Positions 20,929-30,960 of a DNA stretch of 64,000 bases are shown here, piece after piece. The stretch spans positions 55,960 through 119,959 of the forward strand of contig JADHYV010000056.1 of NCBI GenBank assembly GCA_027604705.1, in the 5' to 3' direction. The stretch's first letter is position 1; every line of letters starts with the position of its first letter. The notes beneath the pieces are model-generated. The model ran no database searches. It saw only the letters and a program-made list of their open reading frames with translations, and was not told where the DNA came from. Source of the DNA: Allomyces arbusculus. Lineage: Eukaryota; Blastocladiomycota; Blastocladiomycetes; Blastocladiales; Blastocladiaceae. Both the position numbers and the translations under genes were made by a program.

Positions 20929-23821
20929 TCACGGAATGCGCGACTTGACGAGCATGTACCGGTCGATCCGCGCAAGCCGGTCCTCAGCCGCGGCTTCCGC
21001 AGCGGCGGCCGCATCCTTAGGGTCGTCAGCGTGCAGGATCGCCGGCAGCTGAGTGCGGAGACACACGTCGAGCAAAGTCACGCCAAGCAGGACTTTGAGC
21101 GAGAACAGGCTGTCAACGCAGGTAGAAATTGTCAGTACAGGATCTCCGATCAAGTTATCGAGCCGGGGCGTCACGTACACGGCGTACATGACCACCGCAA
21201 CCACGACCACGAGCAAGTACCGCTCGAGCCCCGCGACCACCGCGCCACCGACCCACGCCGCGGCCCGCGTTGCCACGTCCATCACGCGCGGCGGAATCCA
21301 CCCGATCGCGTGCCCAAGCAACTCACCCATTCCCTGCCTATGCGCGGCAACCCGCACCACCTCCCCCCACACGACCAGTGTCGGCATGATCGGGACGACC
21401 ATCGCCTCGCGAATGCCCCACAACGCGTCCATCGCCGCCACCACGTCCGCGCCCATCCGCAGCATCAGGGCCGCCAGCGCGAGCGCGCCGAACCCAAGCC
21501 GCCGCGAAACGAGCGGGACGTAGTCATTGGTCATGGACCACCGCGGCACGCGCGGCGCATGCCGTGCTGGCGTCGGAGTCGGTGCGGTCGCAGCGGGGAA
21601 TGGGGTCGGGATCGGGGTGGCCGAGGGCGTGCGCGACCGCGACCGCGACCGCGCGCGCGGCGTGCTCGCGGCCGACCGTTGTCGGGAAAGCGAGCGCGCA
21701 GTGCGGGATGGGACCGATGGGGTGCGCCGCGGGAGCGAGACGGACGAGGATCTCCCGCGTGGGCGAGGGGTGGGGGTCGCGGAGGAGGCGCGATCGGGCG
21801 AAGTGGAGTGGGTGGGGGTTTCGTGCGGCGCGTCGTGATCGGGTGGAGAAACGCCGATGCGCGGCTCAAGGGCAGGAGCGGGGACGATCGAGTCGGTCGA
21901 CGACGTGGTGAGGGGCTCTGAGCTCGTGGAGTCGGTCGTGGTCACGGACCGCGCGACTTCAGCGCAAAGGACGTGCCGGTACCGCCGGTAGAGCTCTTCG
22001 GGCTTGAGGTTGTTGAACTTGGTGATGAACGAGGCCTGCCGAAAACCGTGTAAGCGACACATCTGCAGATCCGACACACCACCAAACCGAGCAACGCCGT
22101 ACCTTAAGCCAATCCACCATCACCTCACTCGCCATCATCAACAACGCCGGCTGCACGACCTGCGCGACGAGCCCGACCCACGTCGGCGCCGTCCACGCGA
22201 CTGTTTCCCAATGGAACCCGAACGACGTGACGGGCGCACCCACACGTAGCTTCCCAATCAGCGCCCACCATGCGCGCGCCAGTCGACGGCCTGGATCGGC
22301 AGCGACACTCGCTGCGTCCAGGTGTGCCGCCTCGATCCAAACGGCATCGGCCGCGTGCGCGACCCACTGCGCGCCGCCCGTCCACCAAACGTACGGCACA
22401 GGCACGGTCCATGCCGGGCCCGAGTCGGTGTTATTGGCGAGCTCGAGGTAGTTGCGCAGTACGTTGAGGCCCAGGAAGACGGTCAGGTTCATGCGCTCGA
22501 CCATGTCTGGGCATGAAGATGAGTGGGTGAGCAAGTGGGTCGCGCAAGAGGATGGGTGAAGGAGAAAAGATAACGAACCGGAGCAAGTCAGCTGGTAGAA
22601 GTTCTCGGGCTCGAAACGCTTGAAGACGGCCTGCTTGACCTCGCCAAACTGGTTGGAAATGAGCAGTGACAGGAGCGCGTTGTTGTGCGAGTTGATCGAC
22701 GCGTTGAGCGTCACCTAGAAACGATTCAGAATCAGCGTCAGAGAGTGCACCCGAGCGATAATTAGCGTGAGCAGGAAAGCTGGAGCCGATTCGGGAGCAG
22801 ATGACGGCCGTGCTCACCATTTGGTACAGGAACACCACCGCGTGAACAACTAGGGAGAAGCGCATCAAAGGTCAATTTACCAAGTGATGGCGAACAATCC
22901 GGGGTGCGGGGAACTCACCGACATAGACCGCTGCCAAGAGGAAATGTACAAGAAACGGAATTCGGCGAACGTCTTCGCTCGTATCGAGCGATCGCGCAAA
23001 GAGCGAGTCCAAAATGTCGAGCCCAAAGCTGCAGCACAGCTTGTCAAACACCTCGAGAAGGTTGAAAATGACATAGAATTTCATCATTGCTACGAGCAAA
23101 ATGCGCTTGAGTGACGCAGAAATGAGCCGACAGCCGACAGGTCGAGCCGGAAACAAAATTAGCAACGTAGAGATACACACATTGCCCGCGAATGCCGTGG
23201 TACATGACGTTGATGTCGATTCGGTAGAGCGTCAGGCACGCCAACCCGAGAATCAGCACGCGCCAGAGATCCATGCGATGGTTCGGGTGGACCTCCCATC
23301 GGCCAGTCCAAGGAGCGCGGAGGAAAGATCGAACGGCGAGAAAGGCACGAAACGGGAGAATCGTAAAGATGCAGAGAAACGAGTCTAGGCAAATCAAGTA
23401 GCCGAGCCATATCGTCTGTTCTTGATGCCTCGGGGTCAATCATCGGTCGCTGACGCGTTTTGACCACAACAACTAGTCTGCGTGCCTTTTCGAGTTCAAA
23501 CGGTACGTGGAAAAAGTTGGAGATGCGCTGGCTCTTTTGCGCGGCGCCCTGTGGTACATCTGCGCCATAGAGCAACGCGTGCAAATAGGCTGTGACCGAC
23601 ACGCGCGGGACGGTGGACAAGTTTGCTAATCCATGGTCCGTATCAGCGCTTGCGAGATCGGCACGTTGGGGTAATGAGCTGCGGAGCAGTGGCGAGTGCC
23701 ACACTTGGGTGTTTTCGGTTGGGCTGTATTTGTTGATGCGCGGCGGGATCGCAAACGGGTCCGCGCGATCGGACTGCCTGGTTGGTGCGATTGCGGCGGG
23801 TATTGGTGTCGGTCCGCTCAT
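20929..23821 (-). CDS. TAPT1: TAPT1/Emp65 family polytopic membrane protein
   Basis: ER/nuclear-envelope membrane protein family; yeast Emp65 acts with the SUN protein Slp1, and human TAPT1 is linked to centrosome and ciliary function. Chosen start ATG at 23819-23821. Clear exons: 23474-23821 (to FELEKARRL), 23181-23415 (TIWLGYLICLDSFLCIFTIL to YHGIRGQ), then 22919-23089. The last of these holds the family signature FYVIFNLLEVFDKLCCSFG, followed by LDILDSLFARS. Further short exons carry VVHAVVFLYQM, VTLNASINSHNNALLSLLIS and NQFGEVKQAVFKRFEPENFY, then ERMNLTVFLGLNVLRNYLEL, SEVMVDWLK and FITKFNNLKPEELY. The 3' exon inserts an Arg/Ser/Pro-rich stretch (about 21600-21900) before the last membrane helices. 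At least six introns, all short. Confidence 0.88.
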
Positions 23822-24319
23822 TTTCTTTGCGGGTGTTCGTGTCCTTCGGTGTTTGAGGCATTTCGCGTCTGCTTGCGGCAGAAAAGGTGAGCAACCACAA
23901 AATGAAGGTACGAGTGAGTCACAAGCGCGTGCTCGCTTGCAAAGTGGAACACCATGGGGCTGCTCTGGTGCGGCATCGCTGGCTCTGAACGATGCTCTCC
24001 GCTCCAAGCAAGGGCGTCGCTGGTGGCCAGCAATGGAGACCTTTGGCCAGCTGTGTTAATTCTCATTGTACAGCTCAGGCAGGCCGATCGGAAACGGCTT
24101 GCGACGAGACAAGCATTTCTGGACGACCTTCAGAGGTCAGGCTTCACTGGCGACCTTTTGCCCCATAATTCTATTGCCTCGTTGCCCTGAATGCGTACCA
24201 GTGGAAACTGGGGAAATATATGTACCAAAGCAGCAAATGGATGTGGAAACGCCAATGAACGAGGAACACAATAGAAAAGCCAACCCACAACCTACTGGCG
24301 TTCTTGTGGCTGCGCCCAG
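23822..24319. other. Intergenic, no gene seen
   Basis: Upstream of the TAPT1 homologue and downstream of the next F-box-like/LRR gene. If the TAPT1 start lies further 5', some of this is coding; an open frame continues to 24007. Confidence 0.5.
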
Positions 24320-26443
24320 TCACGACTGCCCACCATGAAAGTCCTCGGATGCTCCACGCACGGCAATGCGTCCCGTCACGCACTCGGCCGGAAGCCCCTC
24401 GATTCTTGCTCTGATCTGCGAGACCACATTCTCATCCATGTCCGCCATCACTACTACGTCTAAAGGCATCGGTCGCTTCACGGCATACTTGGCCACCGAA
24501 AGAGCAACCGTGGTAATCTGGCGCGCCGCCTTATCGGCATCAACAATGTGTTTCAATTCCACCACGAACCGATGCGTGATGATCGTGGAACGATGCAATA
24601 CACGCCAGACGGGACTCCCCTGATGGTACACGAGCTTCCACTCGTGTACGAACCCGCCCGCACCGAAGATGCCGTCCACAGAGACCATGGTCAAGTTAGG
24701 CATGCGCGACAAAGTGTCCAACATGTGCACGCTCACTACTGGCGCGCGGAACCGCTTCAGCGTGTGGAACAAAGCCTTGGGAATGAAGGTCACCGCGTCG
24801 ATCACATGGAGTTCGACAAGGCGACGCAATACACGTGGGCGGCGCGCCACCAGTTGGCGTAGAAAGCGTGTATTGGCGGTGAGCGCGGTCAAGGACTTGA
24901 GGTCCGGCCAAACACCCCGGTTCCAATCGACATCGATCATGTAGAGGCTCAACGTCTGCAGTCGAGGCAGTGCATCGAGGACGGCAGCGTCGAATCGCAG
25001 AGTGGACCACGACGTGAGCGTAACAGTCAAGACAGATGGCCATAGATGCGATAAAGTCCATGGCGCCACTGGCTCACGAAAGTTGATATACACGCAGTTG
25101 ATTTCTGGCCCCTGCAGCACCCGGGCCAGATCGACGAAGTGGGTCTTGTTGCTGTCACTTACAATTTCCTTCAGCCTCGGAAATGGCACGGGCTTAGCGT
25201 GCTTGTCAAACGCAAAATAACAGCACACCAGGCTCAGTGTGGCGAGACTTGGTGCAGCAGCCGCCAAATTTTGAAGTACTCGGTCTGTGACAAGAATCTG
25301 GTTCAAGTCGACGCGCGTGAGCTGTGGAAGCAACGGTAACTGGATCATGGGACGATGAATTGACGCGACATTGTTCGGGTACACTGCGAGTGCGCGGAGC
25401 GGTGGGAGCGCAACGCCGGTGGAAGTACCGGATGTAAGCATGTCGGCCACCACTGCTACTGATGCAGACAACTCGCGGAGAGCCCTAAACGATGGCGACG
25501 TCGGCCCAAGTATCTGGATCGCTGAATCCTCGTCCATTGAGCTCAAAACAATGGTGAGCTTGCGCAGCGTCGGTGCAAAGTGGGCGAGATGAGCACGAAC
25601 ACAATCAACCGAGACTGGGAGCAACTGCATGTTGGGGTGTAGCATCATGACAGGGCCCTCCGGCTGGACAGACACGACAATCAAATGAAGCTCTGTCAGT
25701 GTGCTGGCCCAGTGCTGACGAGCGCTTTCCAGGACACGGGGAGGGCTCTTCAAGCCATAGCCAAAGTCAAACGACGACAGTCGCGGGAAGTATCGAGCAA
25801 GCCAGTCAAGTACAGCGAGGAAATGATCCTGGAGATCAGTCGCCCCAAATCCTTCAAGAGTGAGCGCATGGATCAAGCAGGCTGGGACAGGCTGCAACAT
25901 CCGAGCACGATCGAAGTCGGGCACGCAAACGACAGCTCTATTTGCTTCAACGTCGCCGCTCCTGTTACGTTGCGCCAGCTTGGGCGTGGCCCCGACTGCA
26001 AGCACACCGCGTGCCCAAGTTGTATGACTACCCGCTTCGAGTTTTGGCGCAGGCCGAACAGGCATCCCAGGTGCGACAAAGACGCACAACGTCGGATCCT
26101 CTGTCCTGGTGTCAATCACGCCACCTCGAATTGCCAGCGAGCATCGCATTGTCTCCTTGACAAGTGGAAGAAACATATGGCACGAGCGGCACAGAGCAAC
26201 GAGGGACCGGGCGGCAAACGACTCGATCGCGATGAGCCCCTTGCTGCACCGGGGTTCGCCATCAAGAACACGCTCAATGATCAGAATCAAAACTTCGTCC
26301 GGGAGTCCCGTGAGCGACAGCGAGATCGAATGCGAGGGCGGTTCGGATGGGCCATCGTGTGCTGGGCCAGCAATGATATCGTTGATGGTTGGGTTATTGT
26401 TGACTTGGGATGCGCCGCCCTTGAAAACGAGGAGCGGCGGCAT
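24320..26443 (-). CDS. F-box-like/LRR family protein, 707 aa
   Basis: First of three tandem long paralogues on this strand. I take the ATG at 26441-26443, because the distance from it to the F-box-like block (about 46 residues) matches the paralogues. An in-frame ATG at 26594-26596 would add 51 residues. F-box-like block: LTGLPDEVLILIIERVLDGE, then AARSLVALCRSCHMFLPLV. Leucine-rich centre, then LVYHQGSPVWRVLHRS, a VELKHIVDADKAARQITTVA helix, and the tail RIEGLPAECVTGRIAVRG. The family tail is conserved to the last residues (…GGQS here, NGQS and SVQS in the neighbours), suggesting recent tandem duplication. Confidence 0.78.
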   Translation of the reverse strand: MPPLLVFKGGASQVNNNPTINDIIAGPAHDGPSEPPSHSISLSLTGLPDEVLILIIERVLDGEPRCSKGLIAIESFAARSLVALCRSCHMFLPLVKETMRCSLAIRGGVIDTRTEDPTLCVFVAPGMPVRPAPKLEAGSHTTWARGVLAVGATPKLAQRNRSGDVEANRAVVCVPDFDRARMLQPVPACLIHALTLEGFGATDLQDHFLAVLDWLARYFPRLSSFDFGYGLKSPPRVLESARQHWASTLTELHLIVVSVQPEGPVMMLHPNMQLLPVSVDCVRAHLAHFAPTLRKLTIVLSSMDEDSAIQILGPTSPSFRALRELSASVAVVADMLTSGTSTGVALPPLRALAVYPNNVASIHRPMIQLPLLPQLTRVDLNQILVTDRVLQNLAAAAPSLATLSLVCCYFAFDKHAKPVPFPRLKEIVSDSNKTHFVDLARVLQGPEINCVYINFREPVAPWTLSHLWPSVLTVTLTSWSTLRFDAAVLDALPRLQTLSLYMIDVDWNRGVWPDLKSLTALTANTRFLRQLVARRPRVLRRLVELHVIDAVTFIPKALFHTLKRFRAPVVSVHMLDTLSRMPNLTMVSVDGIFGAGGFVHEWKLVYHQGSPVWRVLHRSTIITHRFVVELKHIVDADKAARQITTVALSVAKYAVKRPMPLDVVVMADMDENVVSQIRARIEGLPAECVTGRIAVRGASEDFHGGQS

Positions 26444-26867
26444 TCTTGCAGCAAGTCTTGGTGGTATGGGAAACGGCTTCCAGCAGGCCGATGTCGCGCG
26501 GCACAAATTCGTGCGTGCAGCTTGTTTTGGAATAGAGCGGCGTGTGTGCATGACTTCACAAGAAGTCAGGAATGATCCTTGTGCAGCATCTTCCATCCAA
26601 ACGCTCGGTCATCTCCGCAAACATCGCCAGCGAGGTGATAGTGGAGCACCGCGCTGGGAACCGAGACGTTACCCCTTGCGCCAAATAGCAGGAGCTTCAG
26701 GTGAGATAGAGGCGACACTATTGGCGAAACAGCTTGTATATTCGCGGGGGAGAGTGGAAAGACGTACGCGATTGTGAATGCTATCGCTGTGCGATGGTTG
26801 TCAGTGGCGCCGAAATGTTCTTCCAAACAATATGTTCAAGACTTGCCCTCCCCAGCAACCCAGACCA
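26444..26867. other. Intergenic, no certain gene
   Basis: Upstream of the 24320-26443 gene. The alternative in-frame ATG at 26596 falls here. No other gene is seen. Confidence 0.5.
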
Positions 26868-27275
26868 TCACTCTTCATTTCCTTGAGAATGCTGCTCACG
26901 CCGCTGCTTATTCACCCAAAAATGAATTTCTGCGCCACGATCCCGATACGTGGCCCAACCATTGGCCAGGCGACGCCTCATGGCGTGGTATCTGTTGGGC
27001 GCAGTGAAAACGTCCACAATCTTGACGTTCGCGAACACGGCCATCTTTAAACTGGCGCAGCTAAGTTTCGGTCTATTCACGTTGACATTTCCAAGGTGCA
27101 CGACATGCAGATCAGCGGGTGTCTTCTGCGTTACACCTGCCCGCAGCTTCAAATGGACATCACCAAGGTTCGCATTGCGGACTGCAGCCCAAATGGCAGC
27201 ACGGCCGGCATGGTACTCGAATTCAAGGCCGTTCGCGGGACCCTGTCCATAATGAATCCAACATGACTCGAGCAC
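26868..27275 (-). pseudogene. Fragment resembling the C-terminus of the second F-box-like family
   Basis: A 135-codon frame contains LEFEYHAGRAAIWAAVRNAN, which resembles the second family's C-terminal block LEYHADRVAIWSAIPTL (in the gene at 38927-41354) and its relative LEYDPRKFLWSLIP (at about 62170). There is no upstream F-box-like part in frame. Probably a 3' relic of a member inserted or left between the tandem genes. Confidence 0.45.
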
Positions 27276-27619
27276 TGGCGCACGCGAGAGCTGCGCAATC
27301 AGGGGTCACTGGGCACAATTGATTTCAACGTGATGAAAACAAGTCATAGCAGCAACTGGCATCGACGCAATCTTGGGGTACATTCGACTGTCTGGCGCGC
27401 CATATTCCCAAAATGTAACAAGTTTCGGAAGAGCCTCTGCGAAAATGTGACGAGTGTCCGCGAGCCAGTCGTGAGTCGTTTCACGGTGGACAACGTTGGC
27501 TCAGACACGCGCTCGCTGCTCCACCTGGTGGTGATTGGCAGCGAAAAGTCGGTCAAGCATGCGAGAGTGTGGAGAGACAGGAGAGAATCTCTGTTTCCCA
27601 AAACCTAACCTACCAAATC

Positions 27620-27878
27620 GCCACATTGCTAAACCTAACCTATCAGAGGGCCGTTCCAACGCAGCCGGGCGTCTCTGACAAATCCGCGGTGATCGTGTCA
27701 GTTCGTTGTCAAGAACACATTTGATGATCATGAGAAGAATCTCGTTCGGGAGGCCAGTGAGCGACGGATGTGAAGCGTGCAAGCGTGGGCAGGAAGGGCT
27801 GGTGCAAGAGCCAGAAAAACGACAGTAAACGCAAACAGGTATTTCACTCTCATTCGGCGCTCCATCACGACTGTCCAT
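27620..27878 (-). pseudogene. N-terminal relic of an F-box-like/LRR copy
   Basis: An ATG at 27876-27878 overlaps the 3' end of the next intact gene and opens MDSRDGAPNESEIP. It reaches HPSLTGLPNEILLMIIKCVL, the F-box-like block, within 50 codons. The family's second helix and leucine-rich region are missing in frame; past ~27640 the frame turns into unrelated sequence. It sits exactly where another tandem copy would be expected. Confidence 0.65.
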
Positions 27879-30096
27879 TTGGTAGCACTTCGTGGTCCCC
27901 ACCAACAACAATGCGTCCGGCCACACTTTTCGCCGGCAACCCCTCAATCATCGCTCCAATCCGCGACACTACATGCACATTTAAGTCCGGCGCCACCACC
28001 ACGTCCAGCGGCATTGGCAGTGCCTCGGCGTACTTAGCCGTCGACTGCGCGACGGCAGCAATCTGGCGGGCGGCCTTGTCGGCATCAACAACACGTTCCA
28101 CTCGCACGACGAGCCGGTTCGTGATGGCGGGAACAGTCGACCGGCGCTCTACCTGCGGAAACACGCGCCAAATGGGATTCCCCTGGCGGTACACGAGCGT
28201 TAACCCGTTCATGGCCCAGTCTGCGGTGATACAGTCCACCGAGACTGTAGCCAACTTGGGCATACGTGCCAACGTTACAAACACGCGCACGTTCATAGTT
28301 GTCGCGCGGAACCGCTGCAGGGTGGCAAACGCTGGGTCGGGAACTGCGTCAAGAATGCCCGTCACGTTGAGCTCGATGAGACCGGCCAATGTGGCAGGAT
28401 TTTGTGCCAGACGGCGCAAGCATACGGTATTGGTCGTGAGCGTTGTCAGCGACTTGAGCTCGGGCACAATTCCCCCGGCCCAATCGACATCCATCGTATC
28501 GAGGTTGAGTGTTTCTAGTCGCGGCAGTGCATCGAGAACGGCCGCATCAAGTGGCACCTTGTGGCGCGACGTGAGCATGACAGTCGAGACAGATGGCCAG
28601 AGCCGTGGCAACGTGGACGGTGCGCCACTGCGATGGAAAACGACGTTCATTTGCTTGATTTGCGGCACCCGCAGCGCCCGAACAAGATCGTTGAGGTCGA
28701 TAGCGTTACTGTCGATCACCAGTTCGGATAGCACGGAGAATACTACCGGCGCGGCGCGCTCATCGCACGTGAGGTGGCAAAAGGCAAGTTTCAACACAGC
28801 GAGACTGGGCGCCGCGGCCGCCAAGTTGCCAAGTACCCGTTCGGTCACAAGAACCTTGTTCAATTCGAGGTTCGTGACATGCGAAAGCAAAGGGAACTGG
28901 ACCGTTGAGCGGTGGATCGACATAAAGCTGTTTGGATACACGGCGAGCGAGCGGAGTGGTGGGAGAGCAACGCCAGCGGTAGCACCGGCCGAAAGTATGT
29001 CTAGCACGGCCACTGGCGCCGACAACTTGCGTAGCGACAAGAATGATGGTGGCAGGACAAGTGGTTGAGCTGTATCCTCTGCCGTCATTTCCAAACCAAT
29101 GGTGAGCTCATACAGTGTTCGTGCAAAATCAGCGAGATGAGCACGAACAAAGACCGGGTGCATTTTCGGTGAAAAGACATTGAGCAACTGAAGCGCAGGT
29201 GCAAGAAATGGAAGCCGGGTCTTGACGCCAGTGATGGGGTTGGCAGAGCCGATCGAAACGTCAAGCACGCGTAAGTTCGGGAAAAGGATCAGATCGGTGT
29301 TCTCGTTCCATGCATATGCGACAACAAGACGAAGATTCGTCAGCGTATCGGCCCAGTACGGCAATGCGCTTGCCAGGGTGCTTGGAAGAACTTCCAGGCT
29401 CAGGTTGAGCGATACGAGGTCTGCAAAGTATCGAGAGAGCCAATCGAGCACAGTTGGAAAATGAGCCTGGAAATTGTCGTCCTCGTTGTCACTCCGGTCA
29501 ATATCAAGCGGGTCCTCAATGATAAGAGCGCGAATCAGCTTGGCAGGTATCGGCAGTGTTTGAGTGCGAACGAGGTCTGGCACACGAATGACAGCTCGAT
29601 CCGGATCCACATCACAATCCTCGTTGCTCTCTACCAGTTCGGGCGTGGCTGCGACTGCAAGCACGCCTCGTGCCCATGTTGTTCGTCCGCCTTCTGCTGC
29701 CGGCCGGACGTGCAAGCCAGGAGCAATCAACGCGGTCAACGCTGGGTCCTCGGAAATGGCACTGATATCGCCAACGTGCAGTTTCAACGAGCACTGCAAC
29801 GCTTGCTCGACAAGCGAAAGAAATGTGTGGCATGACCGGCGCAGAGCAATGAGCGACCGTGCAGCGACCGACTCGACCACAATGCACCCATTGCTGAGGC
29901 GATCGTCGTCGATAATATGCTCAACAATCAGGTACAAAATCTCGTCGGGGAGCGCCGTGAGAGTCGTAGGCGCAAGTTGCAAGTGTGCGTTGGATGTCGA
30001 GCTGTTATTAGCTTCGCACATGTCGGGTGCATTGAAGGCGACCGAGGCATTTCTTGCTGGCGATGCGTCAGCGTCGAAGGTGAGTCTTTGCGACAT
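27865..30096 (-). CDS. F-box-like/LRR family protein, 743 aa
   Basis: Single exon from the ATG at 30094-30096 (MSQRLTFDADASPARN), the same MSQ start as the neighbouring paralogue. F-box-like block: LTALPDEILYLIVEHIIDDD, then AARSLIALRRSCHTFLSLV. Central leucine-rich repeats (LDALPRLETLNLDTMDVDW), then LVYRQGNPIWRVFPQV, a VERVVDADKAARQIAAVAQS helix and the tail MIEGLPAKSVAGRIVVGG. The best-preserved type of the tandem array. The recurring phrase ALPPLRSLAVYPN is shared with the 24320-26443 gene. Function is inferred only from the F-box/LRR layout. Confidence 0.8.
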   Translation of the reverse strand: MSQRLTFDADASPARNASVAFNAPDMCEANNSSTSNAHLQLAPTTLTALPDEILYLIVEHIIDDDRLSNGCIVVESVAARSLIALRRSCHTFLSLVEQALQCSLKLHVGDISAISEDPALTALIAPGLHVRPAAEGGRTTWARGVLAVAATPELVESNEDCDVDPDRAVIRVPDLVRTQTLPIPAKLIRALIIEDPLDIDRSDNEDDNFQAHFPTVLDWLSRYFADLVSLNLSLEVLPSTLASALPYWADTLTNLRLVVAYAWNENTDLILFPNLRVLDVSIGSANPITGVKTRLPFLAPALQLLNVFSPKMHPVFVRAHLADFARTLYELTIGLEMTAEDTAQPLVLPPSFLSLRKLSAPVAVLDILSAGATAGVALPPLRSLAVYPNSFMSIHRSTVQFPLLSHVTNLELNKVLVTERVLGNLAAAAPSLAVLKLAFCHLTCDERAAPVVFSVLSELVIDSNAIDLNDLVRALRVPQIKQMNVVFHRSGAPSTLPRLWPSVSTVMLTSRHKVPLDAAVLDALPRLETLNLDTMDVDWAGGIVPELKSLTTLTTNTVCLRRLAQNPATLAGLIELNVTGILDAVPDPAFATLQRFRATTMNVRVFVTLARMPKLATVSVDCITADWAMNGLTLVYRQGNPIWRVFPQVERRSTVPAITNRLVVRVERVVDADKAARQIAAVAQSTAKYAEALPMPLDVVVAPDLNVHVVSRIGAMIEGLPAKSVAGRIVVGGDHEVLPNGQS

Positions 30097-30760
30097 TATT
30101 GCAGCAAGTGTTGATACTGGCGGTGGACAGACTCCGTTTGTTCGACGACGGTGAAATCGTCGTCTGGCACAGCTCACATTTTGGACAACAAAGCGAACAA
30201 AGCGAACAGAGCGAGCGCGTCACGCAGCGTCGTCATCAACGTCATTCAGAAGTCTGGTCGACACCTGGTCGACACTAGACAGGCCGGCAGCCGCATCGTT
30301 GCTCGGAACAGGTTCATAGCTCGATACGGAATATCCTCAATCATTTGCCGAATGATCCGCGGGCTGACACCACACGGGACATGGGGCGGAAGGATGTCGA
30401 TCGCGACGTTCTTTCGGTTTGGAAATGCTTCCACCTTGTTGGCAAGATTGTGTTGTGCATTTTTTGCATCAAGTACTGGAGGCAATTGGACAATCATGAG
30501 TGTCTGGAGGCAGGTTGAAGCAAATTAACCCAGTGCAGTCAAGGCATCATTTCGCGGATCTTGTCGTCCGTGTTCGTATCACGGTTTTGCTGGATGGGAC
30601 TTCACGTCTTGACCCACTGACCAAGTTATGATCAATCTTTTTTGTCGCTTTTCCGGAAGTGCCTGCCATTGGAGGTGGAAATAATCGATGATGACGTTAT
30701 TCCGTGGAGCGACATTGCCGCCAACAAACATGGAAATGCCAGCGAGCTCGCAAGCCTTAA
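30097..30760. other. Intergenic with one short ATG ORF
   Basis: The minus strand has an 83-codon frame at 30246-30497 starting MIVQLPPVLDAKNAQHNLAN, without recognisable similarity. Nothing else is supported. Confidence 0.45.
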
Positions 30761-30865
30761 CGATTGCACGTTTCGTGGGTCATCTGGCCCCCCACCAACG
30801 ACGACCCGCCCCGTCACACTCTCCACCGGAAATCCCTCCACCATCGCGACGATTTGTGACACCAC
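30761..30865 (-). pseudogene. Detached duplicate of a family C-terminal tail
   Basis: Thirty-five codons, VVSQIVAMVEGFPVESVTGR followed by VVVGGGPDDPRNVQS, nearly repeat the last residues of the adjacent intact gene (VVRQIGAMVEGLPVESVTGH and on). The segment sits just beyond that gene's 3' end in the same orientation, with no body upstream. It is a leftover of unequal exchange or deletion of one tandem unit. Confidence 0.75.
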
Positions 30866-30960
30866 GTTTGCGGCTTGGCGACACGAGCTCAAACATGTTG
30901 CGAGGCCTCTCAAGCAATACCGATGGGTATCAAATGACGCTCTTGCATCCATGTTGATCG

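Noticed and set aside
24320-26596. Upstream ATG at 26596 as the start of the 24320 gene
   Set aside because: It would add 51 residues not matched by the paralogues; the ATG at 26443 gives the same spacing to the F-box-like block as its neighbours.
27600-27650. Telomere-like aacctaacct repeats
   Set aside because: Only two imperfect pairs separated by unrelated sequence, inside a relic of a family gene; no tandem array.
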